Numbered from the stretch's first letter, positions 10,440 to 21,875 are shown. The stretch is DNA of 64,000 nucleotides from Phymorhynchus buccinoides (GCA_017654935.2 CM065690.1:17285232-17349231); one strand, 5' to 3'. Notes: a model not told the origin generated them from the letters alone. Translations and numbers: made by a program.

Positions 10440-10997
10440 CAGACAAACCCCTATTTTACGACCCTCTGTAAAGCGACCACCTCTCATTTGAGACCGGATT
10501 TGTTGGCACGGATGCATTTTACTATGTAAACGACCTCTCTTAAACGACTTCCTCTAAAACGCGACTTACGACCGCCATTTTGATGGTTTTTACGACCGTT
10601 GTCTGCATAGACTTCGAGCAAAGGGAAACAACCACGGTCAAGGGCCTGAAAGCGGAGTCGCTTCCCTTGTTGTAGAAAAGATGGCGGAAAGCGTAGGAAA
10701 AGCATGAAAACCACTGACTTTGAAAAAGAAAACCACTGACTTTGGACGAGAGTGGAGGTGATTAACAGAAGTCGGCGAAGTGAAACTGTAATACATCGAT
10801 TGCACAATCCTATGGAGTTGGAAAGACCCAAATCCAGTTTTAATACGTCATTGTATGTGTGCATGAAGAAGAGAGTATGAACTGTGCTGAACTTTTTCTT
10901 TCTACGGCTGCCAGTGAAAACCTCCGTCATACGACCCCTCCAATTTACGACCGATTTTTCCGGACATTTTGGAAGTCTTAAAATAGAGGTTTGTCTG
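10440..10997. mobile_element. pogo/Tigger-like MITE
   Basis: 558 bp with inverted ends CAGACAAACCCCTATTTTA and TAAAATAGAGGTTTGTCTG, flanked by TA on both sides. Short direct words TACGACC recur inside. No transposase. The TA target and the end sequence fit the Tc1/mariner-pogo group. Confidence 0.8.
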
Positions 10998-11466
10998 TAG
11001 TAGAAGATAAGTAGTACTAGTACTAGTAGTAGTAGTCCAGCACCAAACAGTCGTTTCACCATCCACCCCATCACCTGAAGCATGCCAGTGTTAAAAATGT
11101 AACCAGACATTCGTCCTGACAGGGGAGAACACAATAGGACATTTTCAATTTTAATAGGTCAATGGCCTATGACCAGGGCCTCGGTACATCACTGCTTCAG
11201 TCAAGGAAATTTACTCACGCTAGCCTACAAGCTTCTTTCGTTTTCACTGTGTGCATGAGAAGAAATTTGCGCGCTCTTCTCTCTCTCTGTACTAGGGTTT
11301 CTTTTGTTGGATTTTTTTTTTAGTCGAATGCAAAAAGCACATTTACAAGCTTACATGTATCTCTCACATTCTCTGACTTTCTTACCACTGTGCCCTTCAC
11401 CCCCGCCTCCCTCCCACTAACGTCTCACTCTCTACACACATACCCCTCCCCACCCCACCTTCTGAC

Positions 11467-11601
11467 CTTGAACAGGCCGTGGTGGTGCACCACCCCTTGC
11501 TGGTCGCGCAGCAGGGACAGGAGGGAGAACTCTGTATGCATCAGCATCTTGCCCTGCCGGTCATCCTGCGATTCCTTCTCGGGATTCTCCAGCGTCAGAA
11601 T
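11467..11601 (-). CDS. STK40: STK40 exon 3
   Basis: 45 whole codons between acceptor TATTCAG and donor GTCAGA. The product contains ILTLENPEKESQDDRQGKML, HTEFSLLSLL and GVVHHHGLF, a signature block of STK40. It is phase 0 at both ends and joins exon 2 at YTLK-ILTL. Confidence 0.94.
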
Positions 11602-11657
11602 CTGAATACATATAAATATACATGATGTGCGAATGTGCCAATTTGTCAAAACCATTA

Positions 11658-11814
11658 GGCCAAATTTTAAAAAAAGTTGTGGTTAAGGTAACATGGCCCA
11701 AAATTAGGGTAGGTAGGTAGGACCTAACTTTTTTTTGTTGTTGCTTTTTTTTAAAGGTCAAAATTGACAAAACACAAGAGCTCTCTCTCACTCTCTCCCT
11801 CACTCTTACTCTTG

Positions 11815-11898
<84 letters not shown>

Positions 11899-12317
11899 AT
11901 TTTTACATGGTGTGTGTCATGAACATCGAGTAATTTAAAGTAAACAACCCAAAGAAATAAAACTTTATTTTTCTCAACAAAATTGTAAGCTCTTCACTCC
12001 CAGCTCTTTGAGATCGCCGAGTGGTGTTGAAAACTCTAGTTCAAAAGGTTCAGCTAAGATAGCTGAACCACCTCGGCAAGTGATAATGTTTTCCTTTCCT
12101 ACATCCGGATGAATGTCCCGGAAAACATCCATGAGCGTGTAATGCTTTGAAACTATGAAAGTGCTCACCACCCTCATATTTTCACAAATATGAGCGTATG
12201 GCTTTCTCTCTCTTCTTTTTTCTCTCTTTTTAACAAGGAAAAAACAAAACATAGGGTCGGCCGGAAAAAATAGGGTAGGTAGGGATACTTTAACCACAAC
12301 TACTTTTTTTTTGGGCC
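11658..12317 (-). mobile_element. Harbinger-like MITE, copy 1
   Basis: Ends are GGCC...TTGTGGTTAAGG and CC-TTTAACCACAAC...GGCC, flanked by TTA on both sides (11655-11657, 12318-12320). TTA targets are typical of PIF/Harbinger elements. It contains a long (GT)n at about 11816-11897 and an internal palindrome GGTTCAGCTAAGATAGCTGA. It is the inverted partner of 14132-14689. Confidence 0.85.
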
Positions 12318-12319
12318 TT

Positions 12320-13400
12320 AGAATTTAGAGTACCGTGTTTTACTAACTATAACTATAAGGCAGAGTGAAGGGCCAGCCACACGGCCACTAAGATCGTACG
12401 ACAAGATTCGATCACGTGGTCTCCGAAAACAAATGTGAATCGCGCGATCGAATCGTATCGTACAGTCGTACAATTTTAGCTGACATGTGGCTGGCACTTG
12501 AGACCCCTGCGCCTTATAATATGACTAATTAAATACTATAATAATTGTAAGAAAGTAGTAAGAAAATACGGCAATAACAAAATCTTAGTTTTTTTCAAAA
12601 AATTTTGGGGTGCCCTTATATAATGTGTGCCAGTTAACTTATAGTCTGTAAAATATGATATTATTTTAAGAACATCGTCAAATCTTGATCAGCCAAATAT
12701 CACCAGCCAAAATGAATGATCATGTTCAGTGTTGCTTATTTTTTCCCTCAATAATGCACCGATGATGAAAAGGTAGTAAAAGAACAGTCCTGAAACTAGA
12801 AAATCGAAAGGTAAAAGTCTGCTAATGCTAATTTCAATAGAACATTTGTCCTAACAGGGAGGAAATAAAAGGACATCCTTAGTTTTAACAGGACTATGTC
12901 CTATGACTGGGGTCTTGGGGCATCACAGTTCCTACTAATAATCCTAGAGGGTACATGTGGTGAGTAAAACTTTTGCCTAAACTTTCCAATCCATCATAAC
13001 CTTTTACTGTTTTAGTTGACATGATCAGCTCAAGAACATGAATCCAGAATTTTCAATTAGAAGAGCATTAAATCTTCAAGTTAAAGCAGATCACTGACTG
13101 AGCCTGCATTCAAAATTGCCTGAATTCAGGCTTCAAGTATGCCCACATGCACCCCTGGTTTCTCTGCCTGTACACATTTTTTCCTCATCCCTATTTTTAC
13201 CTACAAATCATGAAAAGCTGTGCAACAAAACAGCCAATGTGGAATATTACTTTATATTCTAACCCTACATTATCTTTCACAAATCTCAATCAATAAGCAT
13301 TTTTTTAAACATGCATTTGCTGATTTGCACACAATCATGAAAGACCTCACATATATATATATTCTCTAGTCTAGATACAAAAGCTTTTAGTTTATGGTTT
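12320..13400. other. STK40 intron with small repeats, no gene seen
   Basis: At 12371-12497 there is a small MITE-like unit with ends CCAGCCACACGG and TGTGGCTGG. At about 12840-12930 there is a copy of the dispersed repeat ending in GGGGCATCACAG (family also at 0.5, 11.1 and 45.3 kb). The rest is AT-rich and featureless. Confidence 0.5.
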
Positions 13401-13404
13401 TAGC

Positions 13405-13880
13405 AACCAATGCTTCTATGCATTAGGTTTGTAACTCTAAAGGGTAGGCGGATAAGAGGTGACCTCATTCAAATGTACAAAATTGTTCACAACTTAGTTG
13501 ATATCAGTTTTGAGTCTCTCTTCTCACCATCCTTGTCTGACACAACTAGAAACCAAGAGGGGAAAGTACAAGTTCAACAGTTTAATACTAACAAACGAAA
13601 GCATTGTTTTAGTAATAGAGTTGCTAACTCCTGGAACTCACTGCCACCTGAACTAAAAAATGCACTATCTACTAACGCCTTCAAAAATCTACTTGACAAA
13701 AATGAAAATTTTAGTGAATTGTTTTATGATGATGATGATTGATATTGCAATCATAGTTTGATTGTTTTTCGCATGCAAATGCAACCTAATTAGAGAAAAC
13801 ATTCTGGATGGGACGTATTATAAGCCATGAGGCTTAGGCAGAAGCCAGTCCCTGAACTAGACTACTACTACTACTACTAC
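13405..13880 (+). mobile_element. LINE 3' fragment (reverse-transcriptase tail)
   Basis: An open frame (13410-13742) reads LKGRRIRGDLIQMYKIVHN, later FSNRVANSWNSLPPELKNA and TNAFKNLLDKNE. That block is the C-terminal tail typical of non-LTR retrotransposon reverse transcriptases (CR1/Jockey-like). It ends in GATGATGATGATTGA and a (ACT)n run at 13863-13880. Everything upstream of the tail is missing, as in a 5'-truncated insertion. Confidence 0.85.
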
Positions 13881-13992
13881 CATACTCTCCTTTTCTCCTT
13901 CTGCGTCTCTCTGAAACTAGTGAAAGTCTCTCTGTAACTTGACTAACTTACTACGGAAACATAAATCATAATAAGAAAATACAGTGCGTTAC

Positions 13993-14078
13993 CTTCAATG
14001 TATAAAATTCATCGGTGCCTTCTTTCCTGGCCAGCACTTGAACAATGCTTCGCACTGGAGATGACCCTATTCGAGGAC
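13993..14078 (-). CDS. STK40: STK40 exon 2
   Basis: Acceptor CTCGCAG precedes the exon and donor GTAACG follows. It encodes PRIGSSPVRSIVQVLARK then EGTDEFYTLK, the glycine-loop region and beta-3 Lys of STK40. The phase (2 nt plus 28 codons) completes the Gly codon begun in exon 1. Length is 86 bp. Confidence 0.92.
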
Positions 14079-14131
14079 CTGCGAGATAATCATAAAATAT
14101 GCAACCTGTTACTCACACAGTATTAGTGTTA

Positions 14132-14689
14132 GGCCACACAAAAAATAGGTGTGGTTAAGGTATTCCTACCTACCCTATTTTTTTCGGCCGACCCTATGAC
14201 TTTTTTGGGCTTTGTCCACACAAAAAAGAGAGATGGCCATATGCTCATATAAATTTGTGAAAATATGAAGGTGATTAGCACTTTCAGAGTTTCAAAGCAT
14301 CTTACACGCTCATGGATGCTTTCCGGAACATTCATCCGGATGTAGGAAAGGAAAACATTATCACTTGCCGAGGTGGTTCAGCTATCTTAGCTGAACCTTT
14401 CGAACTAGTTTTCAACACCACTCGGCAATTTCAAAGAGCTGGGAGTGAAGAGCTTACAATTTTGTTGAGATTGAGAAAAAGTTTTATTTCTTTGGGTTGT
14501 TTACTTTAAATGACTCGATGTTCATGACAGTTTTGACACACACCAAGAGAGTAAGAGTGAGGGAAAGAGAGAGCTCTTGTCTTGTGCTTTGTCAATTTTG
14601 ACCTTTAAAAAAAAAAAGGTTAGGTCCTACCTACCTAACCTTTTTTTTCGGCCATGTTACCTTAACCACAACTCTTTTTTTGTGTGGCC
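14132..14689 (+). mobile_element. Harbinger-like MITE, copy 2
   Basis: 558 bp, ends GGCCACACAAAAAA...GTGTGGTTAAGG and CCTTAACCACAAC...GTGTGGCC, flanked by TTA (14129-14131, 14690-14692). It matches copy 1 across its length in the opposite orientation and lacks the expanded (GT)n. The internal palindrome GGTTCAGCTATCTTAGCTGA is kept. Short diverged relatives of the ends occur near 15.05 and 16.18 kb. Confidence 0.87.
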
Positions 14690-14692
14690 TTA

Positions 14693-16566
14693 TTGCTACC
14701 TCACAATGTTAGAGTTTCCCCACAAGTTAGATGGTCTAAGACGCTGACATAGCTCTACACAAACAGAAAACACATTCACACATAAATTATAACAAAGGGA
14801 TGCAGCCTGTTGTCTGGCATCATGATACAGAGAAATGAAATGGACACAAAATTAAAACAAAGGCTGCAAATGCCAATTACTGAATTAGTCAAGGGATGCA
14901 TAAACTGTGTGCATAGATCTGTCAAAAACGATCCTGACTGTAACTAAGTGTAACTGTAAGTAAAAACCAAATCCTAAAACAATCGAATTATACAAAATAA
15001 GGAAACACATTAGATGAGGAAAAAAAAAAATGTTTCCGGTTTCCCGACCAACCCTATTTTTTGCCGCCGACCCTAAACTTTTTTTTGATGAATAAAAAAA
15101 AAAAAAAAAAACTAAAGTAATTTGAACAGACGATGCAAGGGAAACATTGCTTACTCTACGATTTAGGCGTAGTATTCTACAAATTTAGGGTCTCTGCTAC
15201 GCAGCAGTACGCTACGACTTGAAACCGCAAATTCCGCATTTTCATTCATGCTAGCTACAAATTTTCAGTGGACGGTGCTCGGTTACTCAGTCCCACTTTT
15301 CGCTGCTTTTCACGCGCGGTTTGTAGGTGCCCACACTTTTTAACCTTTCCCCTGCCTTGCTCAGTGCTATAACTAACGTGGGCGGCTCACTTCCTGACTT
15401 TACCAGTGGAATATATTCACCGGCAGCAAAGTGTTTGTGCAGGAGAACCAAAATAAAAAATAGTGGAACCTCCCTTATAAGACCTCCCATAATAAGACTC
15501 CCTCCCACATAAGACCTACTCCTCTGAGACATTGCCCTTCTTTGCAAGTATTAAAATTACCTCCCTCGTATTTAAGACCCCTTCCTTATAACTTATATAA
15601 GACCTCATTTTGAATGATTTTTTAACTCTTATAAGGGAGGTTCTACTGTAGTTGTAACACAGACTGGTAGTAAGCAGACAGAGGATTGGAAATCAAGCCT
15701 GTTACAGTGTTAGTGGGATAGGCGTAGCGCTGTCAAACATGTCACTCATCAGCAGACTGGTTTGTGCTGGCCATCAAGGCCATACATGGGCTTTCGGTCT
15801 CTCTGTCCGTGCACCTTGTGTCTATCTCTTTTCCTGTTTCCATCTCGCTCTGTCTGTCAACCCCCCCCCCCCCACCCCCTTTCTCTCTCTCATCTCTCGA
15901 TCTCATCCCTGTCTTTGCCTCTGTCTGCCTGCCCCTCTCTTTCTCTTCTCTTTAATCTGTCCCTGTTCCTATCTCTCTTTTTCTCGTTTCTTTCTTTTTT
16001 ATTTTGGTCTCTATGTCACTGCACCCCTCCCTTTCCCTGTCTGTCTATCTATCTCCCTCTTTTCCTCTCACTGTCATTCAGTGATTCACTTATTTGTTTT
16101 CTCAATGACATACAGGTTACCGATTTTGATGCAAAAATTCACCACCCAGACCCAGTGCATCATTTTGACATACATTAAAAAAAAAAAAAAGCCGACCTAC
16201 CTACCCTATTTTTCAAACTGATGAAACAGGAAAACATACTTTTTTTTTTGGCCTGATGGAAAATTCAACTTGTGAGAGTCGCTTCCCCTGAACATGGCCC
16301 AAGCGTTGCATCAACGGCATAACTGTACCCATTGTGAAAAATAAACTTGGTCAGACTCGGTTTGTAAACCAAGAATAAAAAATTTGGTGTTTCTCTAACC
16401 AGGTGTTGACAAGCTTATATCTTGTAAATTTATATTTTCAAGAAAATAAAGAACATAAACGTCCATATTCTAGCTTGCAGCGAATTTTCAAGCATCTATT
16501 CTTACACTTTTCTTCAGGCCCTATTGCGACAGTTGACACAAAAATCAATTCTGAAATTTATATTTT
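14693..16566. other. STK40 intron 1, remaining sequence
   Basis: Outside the MITE at 15461-15650 this holds pyrimidine-rich CTCT/CCCC sequence at about 15780-16080 and poly-A/T runs. Small open frames here are low-complexity and not supported. Confidence 0.45.
15461..15650. mobile_element. Small MITE with AGTGGAACCTCCC ends
   Basis: The left end TAGTGGAACCTCCCTTATAA is mirrored by CTTATAAGGGAGGTTCTACT at the right. TA flanks are plausible. Internal repeats of TATAAGACCTC occur. It fits a Tc1/mariner-type MITE. Confidence 0.7.
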
Positions 16567-16692
16567 ATGACAATCACGTCACAATGTTACAATAAAGTCG
16601 TATTAAAGAATTACATAAAAAGGTATGGCCCGGCTCTTTTCAATCCCCATTTGACAATACGAAAATAAAGAACACAAACGCCCATGTTCTAG
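16567..16692 (-). repeat. Truncated tandem copy of STK40 exon 1 3' end
   Basis: Positions 16624-16661 repeat the last about 38 nt of exon 1 (16730-16767) with few changes, followed by the same intronic start. The donor context changes from TTTTAG|GTAATT to TTTTTAT|GTAATT. A flanking segment with AAAATAAAGAACA...CCCAT is itself repeated at about 16441-16475. The copy lacks the exon's 5' part, the start codon and any acceptor, so it is not expected to be spliced in. Confidence 0.8.
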
Positions 16693-16721
16693 TAAATGAC
16701 AATGCTACAATAGAGAATTAC

Positions 16722-17043
16722 CTAAAAGGTATGGCCCGGCTCTTTTCAATCCCCTTTTGACAATGCGAGGCTGAACTTTTTGCTCGGAATGTAGGCCAAG
16801 GACATGATTGTCATTACTGGTAGTTGCAGCTTTCTCCTGTCTTGCGGGTAAATTTGGGTGGGTTCTCGGTTTAAACTTGACAGGCTGGTGGCTGTTTGTT
16901 GAATCTGATGTGGATGCTGCTGATGGCCCATTGCTGGCCCCTGATTCATTCTCTTGTCTACCAGAAAATCGCAATCTAAGCAGTTTTGGTGGCGCTGAAT
17001 TGGACGGATTTTCATTTCCATCGCCTCCTGCTGCTCTCTTCAT
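16722..17043 (-). CDS. STK40: STK40 exon 1 (start codon)
   Basis: The ATG is at 17043-17041 and the exon ends at donor GTAATT (16721-16716), 107 codons plus 1 nt. The product starts MKRAAGGDGNENP, runs through a Ser/Pro/Asn-rich low-complexity region, and ends KRAGPYLLG, which matches the conserved entry to the STK40 kinase fold. The protein start resembles the MKR start of vertebrate STK40, supporting this ATG. A second, damaged copy of the exon's 3' end sits just downstream at about 16624-16661. Confidence 0.88.
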
Positions 17044-18507
17044 GTTAAATTTTTGTGGTTTTTTTTTTTAAAATTAAGATATTTGTCAGCGTCAGTTAGC
17101 CTCCATGGTAATTGCTAGTCTTCTGCCAGGCTGAATGTATAATACCAAAGGGAAAAAATATTGAAAACGTTGCTAGGGCCTAGTTTAGGCTACCCTATCA
17201 CTTCACTAGGCCTATAACTATAACAAGTCATTTCTAGTACTCCACTCCTATTATTAATTATACAGTACTTGGCCTTCTTCTTCGCCTCAACCTGAGGCTC
17301 AGGCAGCCAACTTCATCAGGTTGAAGTTAGATTGAGTTATTCTAAATTAGTTACCCACTTTTGCGATTTGGACATCGTTACAGTTACACCAAGGCTTTGT
17401 CGGCTTGACACCTGTCCTTCGCTTTGCCTTCAGTCAAGACAGAAATATGAACTTTTGAAAATTTTCAAAATGTAGAAAATTCTGCTAAGAAGGCCCGAGC
17501 TGTTAGGCCTTGACTCTGCGCGGCAAATCCTTCTGGCCTAGGCGATCCTCCGCCGTCTGTTGTCTACTCTCGTCACAGTTTCTGAGTTTGTTTTGTGTCA
17601 CTCCGCCCTTCCAGTTCCAAGCAGACGCCAAGTTGTCTTAGAACATTTTCTATTTTTCTTCAAGTGAGAATTGGAATCGTACATTGGACTAGTGTTACTG
17701 TTCCTCTGTCGTTATTTTTCTAATCATTTCACATTAGACGTCACTTGTCGACTTTTTTTGTAGTTCAGGTGCTTGATCACACTCCCCGGGAGTCTCCCGT
17801 GTTCCATGTCATGATGGTGGGTTTTTTCCCCCAGGAACTACTTCCGCAAAGGGACATCACTTTGGTATGCCCTCTCTCGTGACCACAAAGTAAACAAGAT
17901 GTTCTCTTGATCTTGATTGAAAGAGCCACACTGTGGCATTACATCAACGAAAACTATCTTCTAGATCACGATAAGGATCCATTAGGTGGTTTGTTTGTTT
18001 TTTGATATTGCTCTACCGCCTAGTTCAGTAGTTGACTTTTTTAAGTGGGCGTATCAGTATGAGTATGTTGTATTATTTCCTGTCAGGCCTTGAGCCTTTT
18101 CCTCCGGCAAAAATGGTCTAGAACCTCCCTGGTTCCGTGGCAAAATAATCAAAGCATGTTGATTGTGGCCACGCACAGTCAAGAAGAAGATAATTTGGAG
18201 ATTTGTCGAGACTATTTTTGAATAAGTTAGTATTTGATGCACATTTTAGCTCGTTAGTTAATTCATTCCAGTTGTTAGACTGGGATACACATTTATAAGT
18301 CAGTGCTTATCTTATGCTTTGTATCTAAGTTACATTAAACTTTTTGAAAAATTCAGCACCAGAAATTTCCTTTTTTTCTGGATTCTTTTCAGCCAGTCAT
18401 TCCCACAAGAGTTTTTTAAACACATGTGTTGATACATGGTATCTATGCTCACCAAGTTGCATAATTTATCAAATTATGTGCCTAATCGTTTTTTCTGTTT
18501 TTTCAGG
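17044..18507. promoter_or_regulatory. Shared upstream region of STK40 and a divergent plus-strand gene
   Basis: The STK40 start codon (minus) and the plus-strand ORF at 18600 point away from each other, so both promoters are likely somewhere here. GC content is locally higher around 17500-17650 than in the introns. I could not identify a TATA box or a definite first exon. This is an inference from layout. Confidence 0.4.
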
Positions 18508-18822
18508 ATTCACTTCAGCCATTCATTTAAGTCACCAAGGGCAACGAACCAAGCAACCAGCTGAATCAACCCAAGCTAAGCAACATATCAGACCTCACCA
18601 TGGCAACTCTGGTGGTTTTCTTCACGAATATACTGACATTATGCATTATCGCTATGTGGCCCATTTGTTCGTGTCAGCCTGACATACAGCCAGTTCTTCG
18701 TTTTCACGCAAAGTCACAAGAAAAATCTGCTCCTCCTTCTACTCCTCCTCCCCCTCCTCCTCCCCCTTCTCCCTCTTCAAGCAACGGATCTTCAGTGACT
18801 ATGGCGGAGCTGGGAATGAACG
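18508..18822 (+). CDS. Start of an unidentified secreted-protein gene, cut by the N gap
   Basis: An acceptor-like TTTTTTCTGTTTTTTCAG ends at 18507. An ATG in good Kozak context (CACCATGG) lies at 18600. The product begins with a convincing signal peptide, MATLVVFFTNILTLCIIAMW then PICSCQ, followed by a Pro/Ser-rich linker ([15 protein letters not shown]) and TMAELGMN before the gap at 18823. I do not recognise the family. A propeptide of a secreted ligand or a secreted enzyme would fit, but nothing proves it. The coding part runs from 18600 to at least 18822. Confidence 0.45.
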
Positions 18823-19322
18823 NNNNNNNNNNNNNNNNNNNNNNNNNNNNNNNNNNNNNNNNNNNNNNNNNNNNNNNNNNNNNNNNNNNNNNNNNNNNNN
18901 NNNNNNNNNNNNNNNNNNNNNNNNNNNNNNNNNNNNNNNNNNNNNNNNNNNNNNNNNNNNNNNNNNNNNNNNNNNNNNNNNNNNNNNNNNNNNNNNNNNN
19001 NNNNNNNNNNNNNNNNNNNNNNNNNNNNNNNNNNNNNNNNNNNNNNNNNNNNNNNNNNNNNNNNNNNNNNNNNNNNNNNNNNNNNNNNNNNNNNNNNNNN
19101 NNNNNNNNNNNNNNNNNNNNNNNNNNNNNNNNNNNNNNNNNNNNNNNNNNNNNNNNNNNNNNNNNNNNNNNNNNNNNNNNNNNNNNNNNNNNNNNNNNNN
19201 NNNNNNNNNNNNNNNNNNNNNNNNNNNNNNNNNNNNNNNNNNNNNNNNNNNNNNNNNNNNNNNNNNNNNNNNNNNNNNNNNNNNNNNNNNNNNNNNNNNN
19301 NNNNNNNNNNNNNNNNNNNNNN
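18823..19322. other. Assembly gap, exactly 500 N
   Basis: The run of N has the round length used for gaps of unknown size. The plus-strand gene enters from the left and ADGB enters from the right on the minus strand. The true distance between the flanks cannot be known from this sequence. Confidence 0.97.
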
Positions 19323-19495
19323 CATGCTACGCAAACAGTACAGACAGATAGACACACACACAAACATAACATACACACACGCATAGCTACAACACACAAC
19401 GATAACTTACACATACACCACATAGACAACACACAACTCATAGTCAACACACACATAGACGCAACGCACACTCACACATCCCAACGCACACACAC

Positions 19496-19561
19496 CCCTT
19501 CAGATCCGAGCAGCGCTGGTTGAAGAGGTAGGTGGCTGGTTTGTGAAAGATGTACAGCGTT
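19496..19561 (-). CDS. ADGB: ADGB exon, LYIFHKPATY block, last before the gap
   Basis: Acceptor GTGTTTCCAG; it encodes TLYIFHKPATYLFNQRCSDL and K, matching NIYIFHKPSSYCLNF in human ADGB. The donor is GTGTGT in a GT-rich stretch, so the exact end is uncertain by a few bases. The gene then runs into the 500-N gap. Confidence 0.88.
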
Positions 19562-19616
19562 CTGGAAACACACACACACACACACATCATTATGAATGTA
19601 GGTATACCCTTCCCCT

Positions 19617-20380
19617 CTAGTGAAATGTCTTGATGAGGAGGAGAAGGAGGAGAAGCAGGAGAATAATCAAGAAAAAGAACAGGAGAAGGAGAAGAAGAAA
19701 AAGAAGAAAAGAAGAAGAAAGAAAAAGGAGAAGGAAGAAGAAGAAGAAGTATAAGAGGAAGAAGAAGAAGACGAAGCAGTAGGAGGCGGAGGAGAAGGAT
19801 GAAATAGCCAGGAGGAATAACTCCAAAAAAAGAAGCAGGAGTAGGAGGAACAGCAGAAGAGAAATAAAAATAAAAAATAAAAGAAGCAGGGATATGAAGA
19901 GGAGGAATAGAAAGGAAAAAAAAAATGGGAGAAAAAAACTAGTTTGAGGTATCAGAAGAAAGAAGAAGCAGAAACCATAATAGGAGGTGTAATAAGAAGT
20001 ATACTATATAAAAAATTAGAGGAATAATAAGAAAGAAGAAGAAAAGAACATTTATAAAAAGATAATAAATTCCATATTATGAAGGAGAAGAAGGAGACAA
20101 TGAATAAATAATAATAATAATAATAATAATTAATAATAAGTAATAATAATAATAATTATTATTATTATATAATCATTACAAGGATAATAATGAATAGTAA
20201 TAAATCAATTATTTTTATGAGAAGGAATATTACAATAAGAATAATAAATAAAATAATCAGTATTATTATTAAAATAATCATTACAATAAGAATAAGAATA
20301 ATCAGAATATTAGAACAATAAATCATTACAATAATAATAATAATAATAATAATCATTATTATTATTAAGAATAATCATAC

Positions 20381-20426
<46 letters not shown>

Positions 20427-20745
20427 CATTATTATTATTATTATAAAAGCATTACATATAAGAATAATAAAATATAATATAATGAATAATAATAATCAGT
20501 ATTATTATTATAATAATCATTTACAATAATAATAATACTCATGATAATAATAATAATAATAAAATTATAATAATAATAATAATAATTATCATTATTATAA
20601 AACATATATAATTAATTAAAATTTTAAAATACTATTTTATTTTAATATTAAAATTAATTTATATATATAAATCTATTATAAATTAAATTTTAAAATAATT
20701 ACTATTAACATTTATTATTATTATACCACTAAACCTGATCATAAG
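19617..20745. repeat. Purine-rich then (AAT)n low-complexity block
   Basis: About 19630-19930 is almost pure purine (GAA/GGA) on the plus strand. About 20100-20720 is dominated by ATA/AAT trinucleotides with short inverted stretches. No gene. Frames read here as poly-Leu or poly-Ile are artefacts of composition. Confidence 0.9.
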
Positions 20746-20754
20746 GCTTATGGT

Positions 20755-21480
20755 CTGAACGCTGTCTTTCAGACGGGACAACAAATACCTTCGTGCCCCT
20801 TCGTGCACTTTGAGTAACCTAAGGAGTTGTCAATTCGTCCAAATTCACCCATCCAATTCCCTTTAGTCACATACAAGAAACAATTATGCAATTTTAAAAA
20901 AGTCGGCACCTGCACAATAAAATTGCGACGCGCTCTCCAGGTGGGAGCAGCAGCCCGAATATCACAGTCTCTGTGACTAGAAACGTAAACAAATACCATT
21001 ACCAATACCAAAAGGACTTGATTTTAAAAACATTGAAATAGTGAAGCTAGAAGATAATATAGTAAAAAACAAGGTGCATAACTCTCCGTTGAGAGGGATT
21101 CACACCCCCCCGCCCCCCCTCCCCCCCTCCGTCCCCCCATCAAATATTACCTCTAACCTACGACTAACCCTCGCCTATGCACTGCATGAATAAGAATGAA
21201 AGGCTCAGAGAAATAACCCCAGAAACTTCCTTTGACAAAAGGAACGATCACGAATTTGAAGAAGAAAAAAAAAAAAACACCATTAAACATTCCTCTTATG
21301 TATATATGGTTTTTGGGGGCTTTTTGTTTAATAAACTTGTTTTGTGTCCCAATGTATGTTTTGTGAACCTAAGAAACAAACTCAATTACTATAAAGTTAG
21401 CTTTACGATTTGTTTTGTGTTCTGAAAAGAACAAAAGAAAATAATGTGCTGATTTACTTTTTCTCCCAATGGGGGAGATA
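20755..21480. other. ADGB intron with a foldback-repeat fragment
   Basis: CGACGCGCTCTCCAGGTGGG and CACAGTCTCTGTGACTAGAA (about 20925-20985) match one arm of the foldback element at 61484-61703. A C-rich run lies at 21106-21140. No supported gene. Confidence 0.55.
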
Positions 21481-21758
21481 GACAATGCCTATGCAAAGAC
21501 AGCTGTTTCGTCTTGTGAAAGACTCTTCAGTCTGCATGTTGGCCTGCAAAGAGTTGTCCACAGTGAATGTTCCAGCTGAGCTAGAAGACTTTCTACAAGA
21601 GAATGGTTGTCCTCTTTGCACCAGATTGAAAGTCCACAATAAAAGCAAACCAGCACTTAATTCAAAAGAAATGATAAAAATCTTATGTAAAACAACAAAA
21701 ATAATAATGTCCTAAAATTACAATCGCTCGAAGAAGACTAGAAGAGATGGAATGCCAA

Positions 21759-21759
<1 letters not shown>

Positions 21760-21798
<39 letters not shown>

Positions 21799-21843
21799 GG
21801 GGGGGGGGGGGGGGGGGGGGGGGGGTGGGGGGGGGGGGGGGGT

Positions 21844-21875
<32 letters not shown>
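21760..21875 (+). repeat. Long poly-G tract with rare T
   Basis: About 115 nearly uninterrupted G with single T interruptions. It could fold into G-quadruplexes and is a likely place for length errors. Confidence 0.95.

Larger units (their letters stand above)
1312..17043 (-). other. STK40: STK40 pseudokinase gene span (partial, 7 exons)
   Basis: Seven exons, read right to left, join in perfect codon phase to give about 404 residues of a serine/threonine-kinase-40-like protein. Recognisable blocks are the RAGPYLLGPRIGSSP entry, the Lys in DEFYTLKIL, LQHYVIKEKKL, VHRDLKLGNMVLN, TNFCLGKHLVSE, SPAYISPDVLSG, and PSDMWALGVVLFTMVYGQFP. The usual DFG metal-binding motif is TNF-C here, as in vertebrate STK40, so it is expected to be a pseudokinase. 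In mammals STK40 acts as an adaptor for the COP1 ubiquitin ligase; that role is established knowledge, not visible here. The N-terminal extension before the kinase core is about 100 residues, longer than the human one. About 100 C-terminal residues (the COP1-binding region in mammals) are missing at the window edge. Confidence 0.93.

Noticed and set aside
15739..16221. Frames of 138-160 residues rich in Leu/Ser/Cys
   Set aside because: CT-rich low-complexity intron; no homology.
18600..19523. 307-residue and 255-residue frames across the N run
   Set aside because: They are open only because N is unreadable. Only the first about 74 residues on the plus strand are real sequence.
21485..21715. 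Possible small protein (MPMQRQLFRLVKDSSVCMLA...)
   Set aside because: Single short frame in an ADGB intron without splice sites or recognised domain; could be a relic but no support.
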